A stretch of 64,000 nucleotides of DNA from Chaunax sp. Z400 (lineage: Eukaryota > Chordata > Actinopteri > Lophiiformes > Chaunacidae): NCBI GenBank assembly GCA_037577475.1, contig CM075184.1, positions 1,424,001-1,488,000 on the forward strand, written 5' to 3'. Shown piece by piece: positions 23,661 to 33,446 of this stretch (positions are counted from its first letter, which is position 1; each line of letters opens with the position of its first letter). The notes beneath the pieces are model-generated. The model saw only the letters and a program-made list of their open reading frames with translations, searched no databases and was not told the origin of the DNA. The position numbers were made by a program, and so were the translations under genes.

Positions 23661-24007
23661 ATGTATTCGCCATGTCTTGTGTATGTTTACTCTGTCGTGT
23701 AAGCTTTTTTACTCAGGTACATGATCTTATTTTGTGGTGTTGATTTTGAGAAGTTACTCCACCACCTACTGCCCTGGCATGCATACTACAGCGTTTTCAG
23801 TCGTATTTGCGTTGTCGTGTGAACGGGGATCTTATTGGAAACGTTTCTGTATGAATGCAGAAGTTTTTCAAAAGGCACAGGAAAAACTTCTCCGTTTCAG
23901 GTAAAACGATGTCGTGTAAACGGGGCCTGAGGAACAGCTTCTACCCAAGAGCTGTAGCCTCCATCACCCCCCTCTCTGCCCTACCACATAATAAACAGTG
24001 ACTGTGA

Positions 24008-24110
24008 ACACACACACACCCACACCTACACTATCACAGACTGGAACAGAAACACACAGACACACATGCACAAAAACACACACACACACACACACACACT
24101 CACACCATCA
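24008..24110. repeat. CA-rich microsatellite in the LINE 3' UTR
   Basis: Interrupted ACACAC runs inside the 3' part of the split L2-type LINE. Confidence 0.85.
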
Positions 24111-24345
24111 TCATTATCATCAGGACTGAAAACACACATACCCCAACCATACCCAAAACTGCTACCTCATTCAATACCTGTACTTGCACTGATTGTTTGT
24201 TTATCTTGCACTGATTGCACTGATCTGTTTTTTATTTACTTTTTATCTTTTTCTACCTGTACTGGAGAGAAGCCATACAGAATTTAATTGTACTTGTGTA
24301 TAATGACAAGAAAGATCATTCTGATTCTGATTCTGATTCTGATTA

Positions 24346-25085
24346 CGCTGTCACCCACCCATTCTAACACAGCTCACATCAGCTGAAGGCCAGTATATCT
24401 CCCAGTACCCAGTTGGTTTGACAGCTGAGATCGGCTTTGTCTGCACTACAGGGATTATGAATCTGTGGCACTCAAAATGAATGTCACAAATAAACAAGAC
24501 AAATTTCCATCTACTGCACAAGGCTGCCAAACACATATCGTCTTACTCTGACAGAGAGAGGCTGGCAGACGGCGAGTATCCTGAATGAACCACAGAAACC
24601 CTGTTAGATCTCTGTGTGCAACCCACAGCTACTGGCCTCTGCTGGCAGGAAGAACATCATGAAGGATACACATTCAAACAACATTCCTTTACATCACAGT
24701 CTGAAATACAGCACTGGAGTTTAAAAGGAAAGCTATTAAAGTCTGTCACACACTGACTAGGATGGTTTATGAGGGCTACAACACCTGAGTCGATGATAGT
24801 GACAGTTGCAGTCACACACCCCTCTGGCCCTTTGCTCCAGAACACCTGCCAGTCAAAATTGCTCTTCGCTTTCATTCATGATCTACATTGGTTGAGGATT
24901 ATAATGCTGCCTCTTGTGTTCACAGTGTGGTGCTACAGAACACTCACTAATTGTTTGTTTTGTTATTTTAAGACTTAATTTCTTAATAACTCTCATCCTG
25001 ATCGATCGGTTTAATTCTATAGGATGAGTTCATTCAAGTTCAGCACCTGTGAAGTACAAAAAAATCAATGTTAAATTCAAAATTC
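24346..25085. other. Unassigned sequence
   Basis: No gene or repeat recognised. Short frames on both strands around 24657-24978 overlap antisense and lack domains. Confidence 0.35.
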
Positions 25086-25260
25086 AGGGGCGGCTGTGGC
25101 TCAGGAGGTAGAGCGGTCATCCACTTATCAGAAGGTCAGCGGTTCGATGCCCAGCCCCTACAGTCTACATGTCAAAGTGTCTTTGTGCAATATACTGAAC
25201 CCCAGTTTGCTCCCCGGGTGCCGTAATGGCCGCCAACTGCTCCTCCTTATACTGTGTATA
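25086..25260 (+). mobile_element. tRNA-derived SINE
   Basis: Begins GGCGGCTGTGGCTCAGGAGG (A box TGGCTCAGGAGG), with a B box GGTTCGATGCC and the body segments CTACATGTCAAAGTGTC and ATACTGAACCCCAGTTTGCTC. It belongs to the same family as 6425-6640 (minus) and 32549-32660. The 3' tail is replaced by ATAATAATAT, so this copy is 3' truncated. Confidence 0.8.
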
Positions 25261-25279
25261 ATAATAATATCTGACTACC

Positions 25280-25500
25280 TGTTGGGTTCAGGCCATGGGA
25301 CCAAGAGGGTTTTTTGTAGATTTTAATATGATATTCATGTTTACCAAATTTCATAGTCATAAGTGTCACATACTGTTTCTTTAAAATTTTCAATGGGAGC
25401 AATGTTGAGCTAGTTTGCCACACCCAATCCTGAAATCCTTATGAGACTGCAATTTTCACCATTCGTGAGGAATGTGCCCATTTTCAGGAGATTTCAAACC
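25280..25500 (+). repeat. Module of the GGGCCC-terminal repeat family
   Basis: The segment around 25400-25490 (AGTTTGCCACACCCAATCCTG, ATGAGACTGCAATTTTCACC, GAGGAATGTGCCCATTTTCAG) matches, with divergence, the module at 28130-28225 (CCATTTTGCCACAACCAATCC and following). Confidence 0.5.
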
Positions 25501-27696
25501 TAAGTCCCTCAAACATTCAAAATGCAGAAAAATAATAATCTCATCAAAAACAAGAACTCTTTGTTCACACATTGTAATGAAGACAGCTCTCTAAGCCGCC
25601 TCTGTTTATACACTGAAAAAAATACGACAGCAGAGTAGCGCCGCTCGAGCGTCTGATTTTAGATAGCAAGCCTGCTATCCGCAAGCAGAACGACATGTAT
25701 CACAGAAAGTTCACTCGTGTAACGTTTTCCATATGTGTCGAGCAGTGTTTTGTAAACAACAGGAAACATGGCAACACAATCAGTTCATCATTCTGATCCC
25801 GTCCTCCTCTCGGAGGGTAAGGAGCTCCCACACCTCGCGCTGTCTCCCCAATTTGCTGACATTTTCAGCTGATTTTCTTTGAGTTAGCTGCTAACTGCTA
25901 CTTGCTGCTTCTCAGATCTTCTGGTTGTGGGTCGCACACATAATACATAATGAAAACATGACATCTCCGTCCTGTCCTACCACATCACTGACTTGGTCCG
26001 TCACATTTATACAGGACGGTGAGGCGCAATAATGGAGCAACAGTCCCGCCTTGAACAGGCTGCGGTTAAAAGGGAAGTCTTCTTCCACCTCAGCTACCAG
26101 ACACTGTTCAACTCTGAACAAATGACAGGTTCATTCTTTTCTCTGTCCAATAGTTTCATCCATCTTTCAATTTGCTGTGAGTCTGACTGGAGTCAGATCT
26201 CACTGTTTGCCATGAGTAGGGAGGTATTGATTTCACTGAGGAAACCCAGTCAGGTCCTTGTGCTCATACAGTACAGTTCAGGTTAAACGAAGAAGAAGGT
26301 GGCGCCCTATAGCCATGATAAATGATCCTACAGCCATCCTAAACCAGTCCTCCTTTAAAAGGTTTAAAGCCACACTTAGCTGAGAGTTAGCACAGGTTAA
26401 CTACTTCATATTTGCAACATGGTAATAAATGCATAGGCTGTGACAGGCCCTTCTCAGTCTGGTGGACTGAATATTTCATCAGGCGTGATGCAGAGTGATG
26501 AAGAAGCCAGCAGCTCTCAATCCCTCAGCTTCATCCTTGCATCCATCCCGACTCAACCCTGACAAATCTATGAGTCCCAGGAAAATCATTCATCTTTAAA
26601 CCACCCTCTCTCTTTATCAACCTGATATACTCGCCATCTGCAGCTCCCTCATTTCTCAATGTCTTTCACCTCCATCCATCTTTCTCATGCTGCCTCTTCC
26701 AGTGAGGAAGACATGGTGGAGCATCCAAAAGTGACAGAGAATTAAAATAAATAATGATTTTCCTGTGGCAGTGTGGTTTCATGTAATAAATTAACAAATA
26801 AGGTGATGTAATGTTAAAATTTAAAATCTGATTTGATGTACAATAATTTATTTATTAAGGTTAAAATGCAATAAGGAACAAATGTATCTCCTTAGTAAAG
26901 TAAAGGGGTCACCTTTTGGACAGAAACTATTGTTTAGGTCAGTTAACCTGCCAAGGCTGGAGAAAGGATGTCTCTCTTTTAAAGCTCTACTATTAGATAT
27001 TAAGTTATAAAAGTCAACCTCTGAAGCTGAAGCAGACAAAGAAACAAAGAAAACTTTCTGAGGATTTTCTTAAGAACCTCTTTTCATGACAAGCAGATAA
27101 TGAGGTAATTCACCTGGATGCCTTTTCTTCTATGTTAACGCTACATGCTATTTTGTATTCCTATTTGTTTTGATCTCATGTATTGATTTATATGCACTGT
27201 TCACAAATATAGTTCTTATGGTCTTACTGAGGTGTGGATGTAGACATGATGAGTCCATTCAAACAGTAAACTGTGTGTTGTTGTGAGGAGAGATACTTTG
27301 ACTCATTCATATGTTTGTGTCACGTCGTGGGATCACTACCACTAGCTTAGCAGCAATAAACTGGCTACTGGTGTTAGCAATCAGCTGACGTTCAGCTATG
27401 AAATTTTTTTTTTAAAGTATTTACATTTGACCCAGTTTGTAGCAGTTCGGTCAAGTATAACCTGTTTGCTGTCTCTCTGTTGAGAACTAGACAAATGTTA
27501 TTTAGTTTTCACTTCACCGATTGTGACGAGGTGCTGCAGGCTGTTGGCTCAGGGTTGACTGAGGATGCCCAACACTATTCACGACTTCATTCTTTCAGCC
27601 ATTAGTCAGAGCTCATGACCATAGATGAGTTTTTTTTTAGAAACATTTTATTTATAGTGGTTTTGCAATAGAAGATAAAAAACATACAGAATATTA
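25501..27696. other. Unassigned sequence, about 2.2 kb
   Basis: No coding or known repeat signal that I can support. Frames such as 25912-26121 minus and 26032-26286 plus overlap antisense and have no recognisable domain. Confidence 0.35.
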
Positions 27697-29512
27697 AAGC
27701 TTCAAGCAGCGTTGTCGGGCCCTCGCACTCCGGCGCCCGTCGTGGCGTGTGCTTGTCGGGCCGTGCGCCAACTTCGTTCTCACTACTGCACACCTGGTTA
27801 AATGCAAGGCTCGGCATCTGCACGCATTATGAACACTGACGGAGGGATTGTGATTTACCTTATTTTGTCCACTATGTGGCGTTATATGTGGCTAATAATT
27901 TTGACTCATCTTTGATTATATCGTGAAGGCCACACCATGAAAATGTAATCAAAATCAAACAAAAATTGTCACGAGACATTTTTACATTTGCCAGCAGGTG
28001 GCGCTGTCACCGTTACTCAATATTGTTATGTAGATGTCTTCAGGGTGGGACTTTAAACATGTCTACCATATTTCATACATGTAGGCAAAACACAGACTCT
28101 GGAATGCTTATTTGAAGTTTTACAGGTGGCGCTGTGGAGCCATTTTGCCACAACCAATCCTGTAAACCATATGAGATCGAAAGTACTACCACCTTTGACG
28201 AGTGTGTCAATTTTGGTGAGCTTCTGAGCTTCCCTGGCCTCTCAACACCAACTTCCTGTTTGATGACGAACAACAAACTTCGCTAATGGCGCCAAAACTC
28301 ACAATATTTACAATAAAGCTTCATCAAGGCGTTATGGCTTTAGTGACAAAATTTTAGGTCATTTTGGTGAACGACCTGATAGTAGCATGTCAAGTTCTGA
28401 AGTATTTAAATTCCTGTTGCCAGTAGGTGGCGCTGTGACTATTATTAAATTTATCTCTATGGATGTGTTCAGTGCGGGACTCTTATCAAACGTGTGAAGT
28501 TTGGGGCAGATTGGACCATTGACAGCAGAGTTATAACAACTTCCTGCTTCATGGCGAAACATCAACATTCGCCGCACATCCACGCCTACAACTTTGCATG
28601 AAAACGCACAAGCTTCAGAATCCTGCATTACCAACTTGTTATTACTGTTCTCACTTAATTTGAAGCCAATATGCTCAACGGCCTAGTAATAGTGTATCAA
28701 AATGTAAAATATGACCTTTCCTGTTGCTACTAGGTGGCGCTATGACTAATGCTAAACTTTGTCATTTGGATGTCTTGAGGGCGGGACCATTGACCAGCAT
28801 GGGAAGTTTTGTGCTGGTTATGACAATTTTCAGTTTCATGGCGAGACATCAAAATGTGACGAAATGTGGCACCGGGCCACGCCCACACCGTTCAACGAAA
28901 ACTCAAGATTTGAGCAACTTTTGATCCCCATGCGGTTTAGGTAGTACTGAATTTGAAGTCAATCAGGTAAAATCTCTAGGAGGAGTTTGTTCAAATACAA
29001 AGTGTACGATTTTCCAAAAATGTAAAAAAAATGGCCTCAAAAATCAAAATGGCCGACTTCCTGTTTGTTTGAAGGCATTGCTCTATGAGAGTTTTTTGTC
29101 TATCTCGGTCAGTTACATATGTGTACGGAGTTTCGTACATGTACGTTAAACTGGAGGCTGGGGCTTCACTTTAGGGGGCGCTAGTGAGCCATTTTGCCAC
29201 GCCCATTTCCAATCACCATATCCCACTTAAATTTCACACCCGACTAATTTTTCTGCCAACTTTCATGAGTTTTTGAGTATGGGCAAGCCCCCAAAAATGC
29301 GATTCATTTCGGAGAAAGAGAATAATATTAAAAAACTCCTTGCAGAACAATGGGGTCCTCGCATGCTTAGTGCTCGGGCCCTAATAATAAAAATTCCTTG
29401 CAGAACAATAGGGTCCTCGCACGGTTAGTGCTCGGGCCCTAATAATAATTAAAAAAATTCCTTGCAGAACAGTACAGTCCTCGCACCCTTGGTACTCGGG
29501 CCCTAATTACAA
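27697..29512 (+). mobile_element. Modular non-coding repeat with GGGCCC-containing ends
   Basis: It starts near AAGCTTCAAGCAGCG followed by CGGGCCCTCGCAC. The interior holds at least four modules carrying a GGTGGCGCTGTGAC-like core (about 28000, 28125, 28425, 28730) and repeated phrases such as GATGTCTTCAGGGTGGGAC and ACTTCCTG. It ends with three tandem copies (29330-29512) of a unit of roughly 60 bp reading CCTTGCAGAACAATAGGGTC to CTCGGGCCCTAAT. No terminal inverted repeat is obvious and no protein is encoded. I know this as an abundant fish repeat but cannot name a superfamily. Confidence 0.7.
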
Positions 29513-29699
29513 ACTTAGTAAAGCATGGGAAAAAATATTTTTTTAAGATAATACAATAATTAATAATAAATAAAAATTATTATTAAATTTCTTTAAAAAA
29601 ATAAATAAAAAAATAAGATGAATAAATAAACTGACTTCACCATTGGGGCAACATTCCAATCAGTATTTTAGCATCTGCACTGCTGATTTTGGGTACAAG

Positions 29700-31870
29700 A
29701 GTGTGTGATACAGAGGGGATGGATCTATTCGCTATTAGTAATGTATTGTAACACAGCGTTCCGTGTGTCAAGGAACCTCAGAGTATTGCCAGACAGTTCA
29801 TATCTCAGCCTCTCTATATGTAGGACACTCATCAGTTCTTTCAACCACATCTCATGACTTCTACAGTTTTAGAAAACGCCTCTTTGCAATTACCATGCCG
29901 TAAACGAAGGCTGTGCGGGCGTGCCCAAACAGGGCTATTTCTGGGTCAGGAGTCAAACTAACATTAAAAACATTTGAATACCATTGCAACAAAAGACACC
30001 AGAAGTTATGGAGCTTTGGACAAAACCAAAAGTGGTGAGCCAGTGTGGCCTCTGTCATTTTGCACTTATTGTACAATGGTGAGAGCCCTGGAAAAAATTT
30101 GTGCAGTTTAGTCTTTGAGTAATGCAGTCTATGAGTGACTTTGAATTGTATTAGTTAAAGTCTGGAGTTAACGGAGCAGGATTTTATTCTTTTCAGGGCT
30201 TCTTTCCAGACATCATCATCAATCGTTATGTTCAGGTCTACTTTCCCAGGCTTGTTTTACTTTAGAGTTGGATCCATCTATTTTGTCTGAAAAGATACCC
30301 ACGAGAGATGAGATTAGATTTTTAGCACCAGGGGGACCTTGCAAATACTTGAACAATGACAGGCAAAGGATACATAAGATGAAATATTTTGTTAGACATA
30401 ATTCCTCAGCTGCAAATACCTGAATAATTGAGTTCTAGGCAGTGAGAACTTTGATTGTAATTGATCAAATGAGGCAAAGTGTCAGTTCATATAAAGCTCT
30501 TTTATAGTAATTATCCCATTCTGGCTCCACTCTCTAAATGGGGTGTCTGTAAGAGATGGTGGGAAGAAGTGGTTATGAAAAGATTGGGGCATGTATCGAC
30601 GTGTTTGGGAGCTCACGGTTTTCTTGATTTGATGCCAGATTCTCTGAGCGTTAGACAAGGTGAAGTGGTCCTCTTTGTATGTGGTGACCGATCTCGTTGA
30701 TGAGAAGAGGAGAGCCGGGAGAGACGTCCCCCTAGTTAAACTCTTTTCAATGGCCAGCCAGTGAGGCAGGTCCAGTCTATTTCCCTGTTCATGTTTGTTG
30801 CCAGTATGCCAAGACTCTAACATTAGCTGCCCAGTAACAATGCAAGAAGCAGGGCAGACCCATACCACCCTGTTCCCTCAGCTTCTGCAGGTGCGTTTTT
30901 GAGATTCTGTGTGCTTTGTATCCCCAAATGAATGGCATTATGTTAGAATCAATTAACTAAAAATAAGATTTGGGGATAAAAATTGGGACGTTCAGAAATA
31001 CGTACAGAAATCTTGGTCTAGTATAGAAGATAATTCAGATATATCATATAAAAGCTGAGGACCCCATGATTAACAACACTTCCATTGGTAAACAAATGCA
31101 CATAGCAAAAGAAGATTAACACAGAAAACATTTGGTAGGACTAGTATTTACCATTACAGACCAGATGATGTATATTTGGCTTTCTTACACTAAGTTTATT
31201 GTTGGACTGCTTTTAAGAATTACTAATAAGTGTTTCCACCTCATTTGTCAACCTATGACTGATAATTTATGATAATTAGTGTAGAGCTTAATGTCACCCT
31301 TTCTTAGTTACATTACTACTTTGGTATTGGGGTCTCAATCGATAAGTAAATTGTAATTTCTTTTGTGTACAATGACACTTTCCTTTCAAAATTCACTTCT
31401 CTAATCACAACATTTGTAAAGATATACTCCTCTAGACCATTAGTTAGTGAAATGAGGTCACTTTTCTGCCATTTTATGGTGTAACCCGAGACTCCCAAAG
31501 GAGTTAATAAGTTGGAGCAGGTGAGGGACAGAGTGCTCAGGATCGGTTACAAAGATGGCAATGTCATCCGCATAGAGCGAAATCTTATGGTCTACCCCAC
31601 CCAGAGTTATTGGCCTGATAAGCTTATGCTCTCTAATGCTGATTGCCAGCGGCTTGATGGCCAGCGCAAAGAGAAGATGGAGAGAGGGCAGCCCTGCCGT
31701 GTGGTCCTCTGCAGAGAGAAGGGAAGTGATCTATCCTGATTTGTGAGGATGGAGGCTGTGGCATGAGCATATATCAAACGGACCCAAGCAATAAAATCGG
31801 CTCCAAGACCAAACCAGGACCCTTAGTAGATACCCCCACTCAACCTGATCAAAAGCCTTCTCAGCATCTA
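29700..31870 (-). pseudogene. L1-clade LINE ORF2 fragment (RT palm to C-terminal region)
   Basis: On the minus strand from about 31870 the translation gives AEKAFDQVEW (motif A). Near 31690 it gives RQGCPLSP (motif B), and near 31565 SLYADDIAIFVTD (motif C, Y-A-D-D intact). The thumb and C-terminal regions follow down to about 29861, where TEATLAHHFWFCPKLHNFW and FGHARTAFVYGMVIAKRRFL match the end of L1 ORF2. Frameshifts and stops occur throughout. Sequence before motif A is replaced by an ATC repeat at 31868. Confidence 0.8.
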
Positions 31871-31893
31871 TCATCATCATCATCATCATCATC
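31866..31893. repeat. (ATC)n microsatellite
   Basis: Eight or so ATC units immediately at the upstream break of the L1 fragment. Confidence 0.9.
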
Positions 31894-32019
31894 TATTAAA
31901 AACAAAATACATATAATAGAAAATAAATTAAAAAAAACACAGAATTGGACCAAAGTATATATCAAATAAGTTAATAATTAATAATTAATAAGGTAAGAAT
32001 AAGTAAAACACTGTTTCCA

Positions 32020-32480
32020 GTCTGTTATGTGTGAAGGCTATATGAGTTTAGGGCAACCAGTCATCAGAGGCCAAGTCATATTGCGTGTCCCATGGTTGGA
32101 GCTGTGAGAGGCATTGTCCACTCAGAAAAAGGTTTACCCCGCAGAAGTAGGGTTTTTATCTCAGAGGGTAAATAGTCCAGGAAAGGTGACCAAATACTGT
32201 ATACATAAATAATTCATCTTTTTCCTTTACAGCAGCTTGTAACCTCTTGTGGGGGAGGGTGTTAAAACTTCTCCATACCAAATGGTAATACTTGGCGGTG
32301 TATCTTTAATCCAGTTGTGTAAGATGCACTTGCGGGCACGTACTAGAAGCTTCTGTAGCGATAGCGAGATGCAGGGAAGTGTAATTCCCTGGAGGGGAGG
32401 CCCAAAAGGAGAACACCAGGGTTTTTTTGATTTTCATTTTAAATTGTTCAGGTCTTTTAACCATGCATTGACATGTCCGT
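32020..32480 (-). pseudogene. L1 ORF2 C-terminal fragment
   Basis: Minus-strand translation gives KLLVRARKCILHNWIKDTPP, then SITIWYGEV and YLVTFPGLF further on, resembling the R-K-x-I-L-x-x-W-K...P-P-S segment near the C-terminus of L1 ORF2. Frames are broken. It lies upstream of the neighbouring fragment in the wrong order for a single element, so it is probably a separate copy. Confidence 0.5.
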
Positions 32481-32520
32481 TGGCTTTAGAACTATACAAC
32501 TGCTCTATATAACTGCTCCT

Positions 32521-32660
32521 CGCCCGGAGAGCAAATTGGGGTTCAGTATACTGAACCCCAATTTGCTCCCTGGGCGCCGCATGTAGTGGCAGCCCACTGC
32601 TCCTCAGGAATGGGTCAAATGCTGAGAAAGAATTTCCCCCTATGAGATGAAGTTATTTAT
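32521..32660 (+). mobile_element. SINE 3' half with inverted duplication at its start
   Basis: From 32549 the sequence reads TACTGAACCCCAATTTGCTC and then the SINE body to GAATGGGTCAAATGCTGAG and AAAGAATTTCCCCCTATGAG, the same body as the minus-strand SINE at 6425. The A and B boxes are absent. Bases 32521-32548 are an inverted copy of the start of this piece. Confidence 0.7.
32529..32568. repeat. Perfect 40-bp palindrome
   Basis: GAGCAAATTGGGGTTCAGTA is followed with no spacer by its exact reverse complement. With three mismatched positions or so, the symmetry extends to 32521-32576. It arises from SINE sequence duplicated head to head. Confidence 0.95.
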
Positions 32661-32689
32661 TAATTTTGGGTCAGTTAAAAATGTAATCT

Positions 32690-32900
32690 GGAATTTATTT
32701 TGTATATAGCTTGTTGTCCTCTACGCTGACGGGCTAGTAATGTATGGGCTTTATCCCCGAGATCAAAAGTTTGAGTCACAGAAGCTGATTGCTGACTTGT
32801 CTTGTTAAAATTGTGTTATACTCATATTTTAGATTAAGAATGTTCTGTAGTGTTTGGGGGTTACCACTGCTTCTGTATGACGGCTCGAGTATGAAAACCC
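32690..32900 (-). pseudogene. L1 ORF2 linker fragment
   Basis: The minus-strand translation contains FDLGDKAHTLLARQRRGQQA, matching the Y-Y-E-x-G-D-K-A-G-K-L-L-A-x-Q-L linker between endonuclease and RT in L1-clade ORF2. It ends at the repeat that starts at 32922. Confidence 0.55.
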
Positions 32901-32921
32901 AGTTAATTTCCCTTAGACGTC

Positions 32922-33185
32922 TGTTGAAGCCAATAACGTAATAATCGCTGATAATGTAATAACTGCCAATAACATAATTATTTTTTATTTTTTAATGTAA
33001 TAAAAGCCGATAATGTAGTAACTTGCCACTAACATAATAAACTTTCTGAACCAATAACGTAATAACTTTTTGCCCATAATGTAATAGGTTATTACAGTAT
33101 TGGCTGGTTGTTACATTATTGGCTGGGTTTTCAAAAATCCTTCAAAAATGTAATAACTGGAGCCGATAGTGTAAATAGCATACTT
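32922..33185 (+). mobile_element. Solo terminus (copy A) of the long-inverted-repeat element
   Basis: Starts TGTTGAAGCCAATAACGTAA and follows the left terminus of the element at 36135 for about 260 bp through ATAATGTAATAGGTTATTAC, CTGGGTTTTCAAAAATCC and TAACTGGAGCCGATA. It then diverges after ATACTTAG. It abuts the L1 linker fragment on the left. No right terminus of its own is identifiable. Confidence 0.8.
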
Positions 33186-33446
33186 AGCTAGCGGCTAACA
33201 TACAGTATGCGGTTCAGTCAGCCCCACGTGACTGACTGTTTACCTGCGAGACATCCTCCCCGGAGCCTTCTTCTTCTACGCCCATAGTAGTAGCTCACAA
33301 CAATATTTCTCCTCTCTCCAGCTCCCCCCACATGTCTCATCTGTCACCACAATCCATTCCTGTATTGATTACCACTAGACAAAACAGGCAGTACTCAACA
33401 CGTTTTGGGAACACAACAAGCCTAATAACTGTTCCCCAAGAGCCGT

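Larger units (their letters stand above)
17766..23925 (+). mobile_element. PIF/Harbinger DNA transposon, interrupted by an L1
   Basis: The left end starts CCCCGTTTACACGACAACG and the right end is its inverted copy (CGATGTCGTGTAAACGGGG). Both genes of a Harbinger are recognisable: a transposase piece on the plus strand (18028-18473) and a MYB/SANT-like partner on the minus strand (23660 down to 18901), convergent. An L1 of about 3.9 kb sits inside the partner gene. Without it the element would be about 2.2 kb, short because most of the transposase is deleted. Confidence 0.85.
15788..24345 (+). mobile_element. L2-type LINE, split by a Harbinger insertion
   Basis: Left part 15788-17765: endonuclease to C-terminus, 5' truncated within the endonuclease. 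Right part about 23929-24345: the very end of the ORF (reads LRNSFYPRAVASI), a 3' UTR with a CA-rich stretch, and a tail of GATTCT repeats ending near 24345. The two parts belong to one element because the coding sequence stops at HHLFE-type sequence at 17762 and resumes about 18 codons later at 23929. Those 18 or so codons are missing, so the target lost some bases before or at the insertion. Confidence 0.8.

Noticed and set aside
25086..25260. A functional tRNA gene (A and B boxes present)
   Set aside because: No cloverleaf with acceptor and anticodon stems can be traced; the body and copies elsewhere show it is a SINE.
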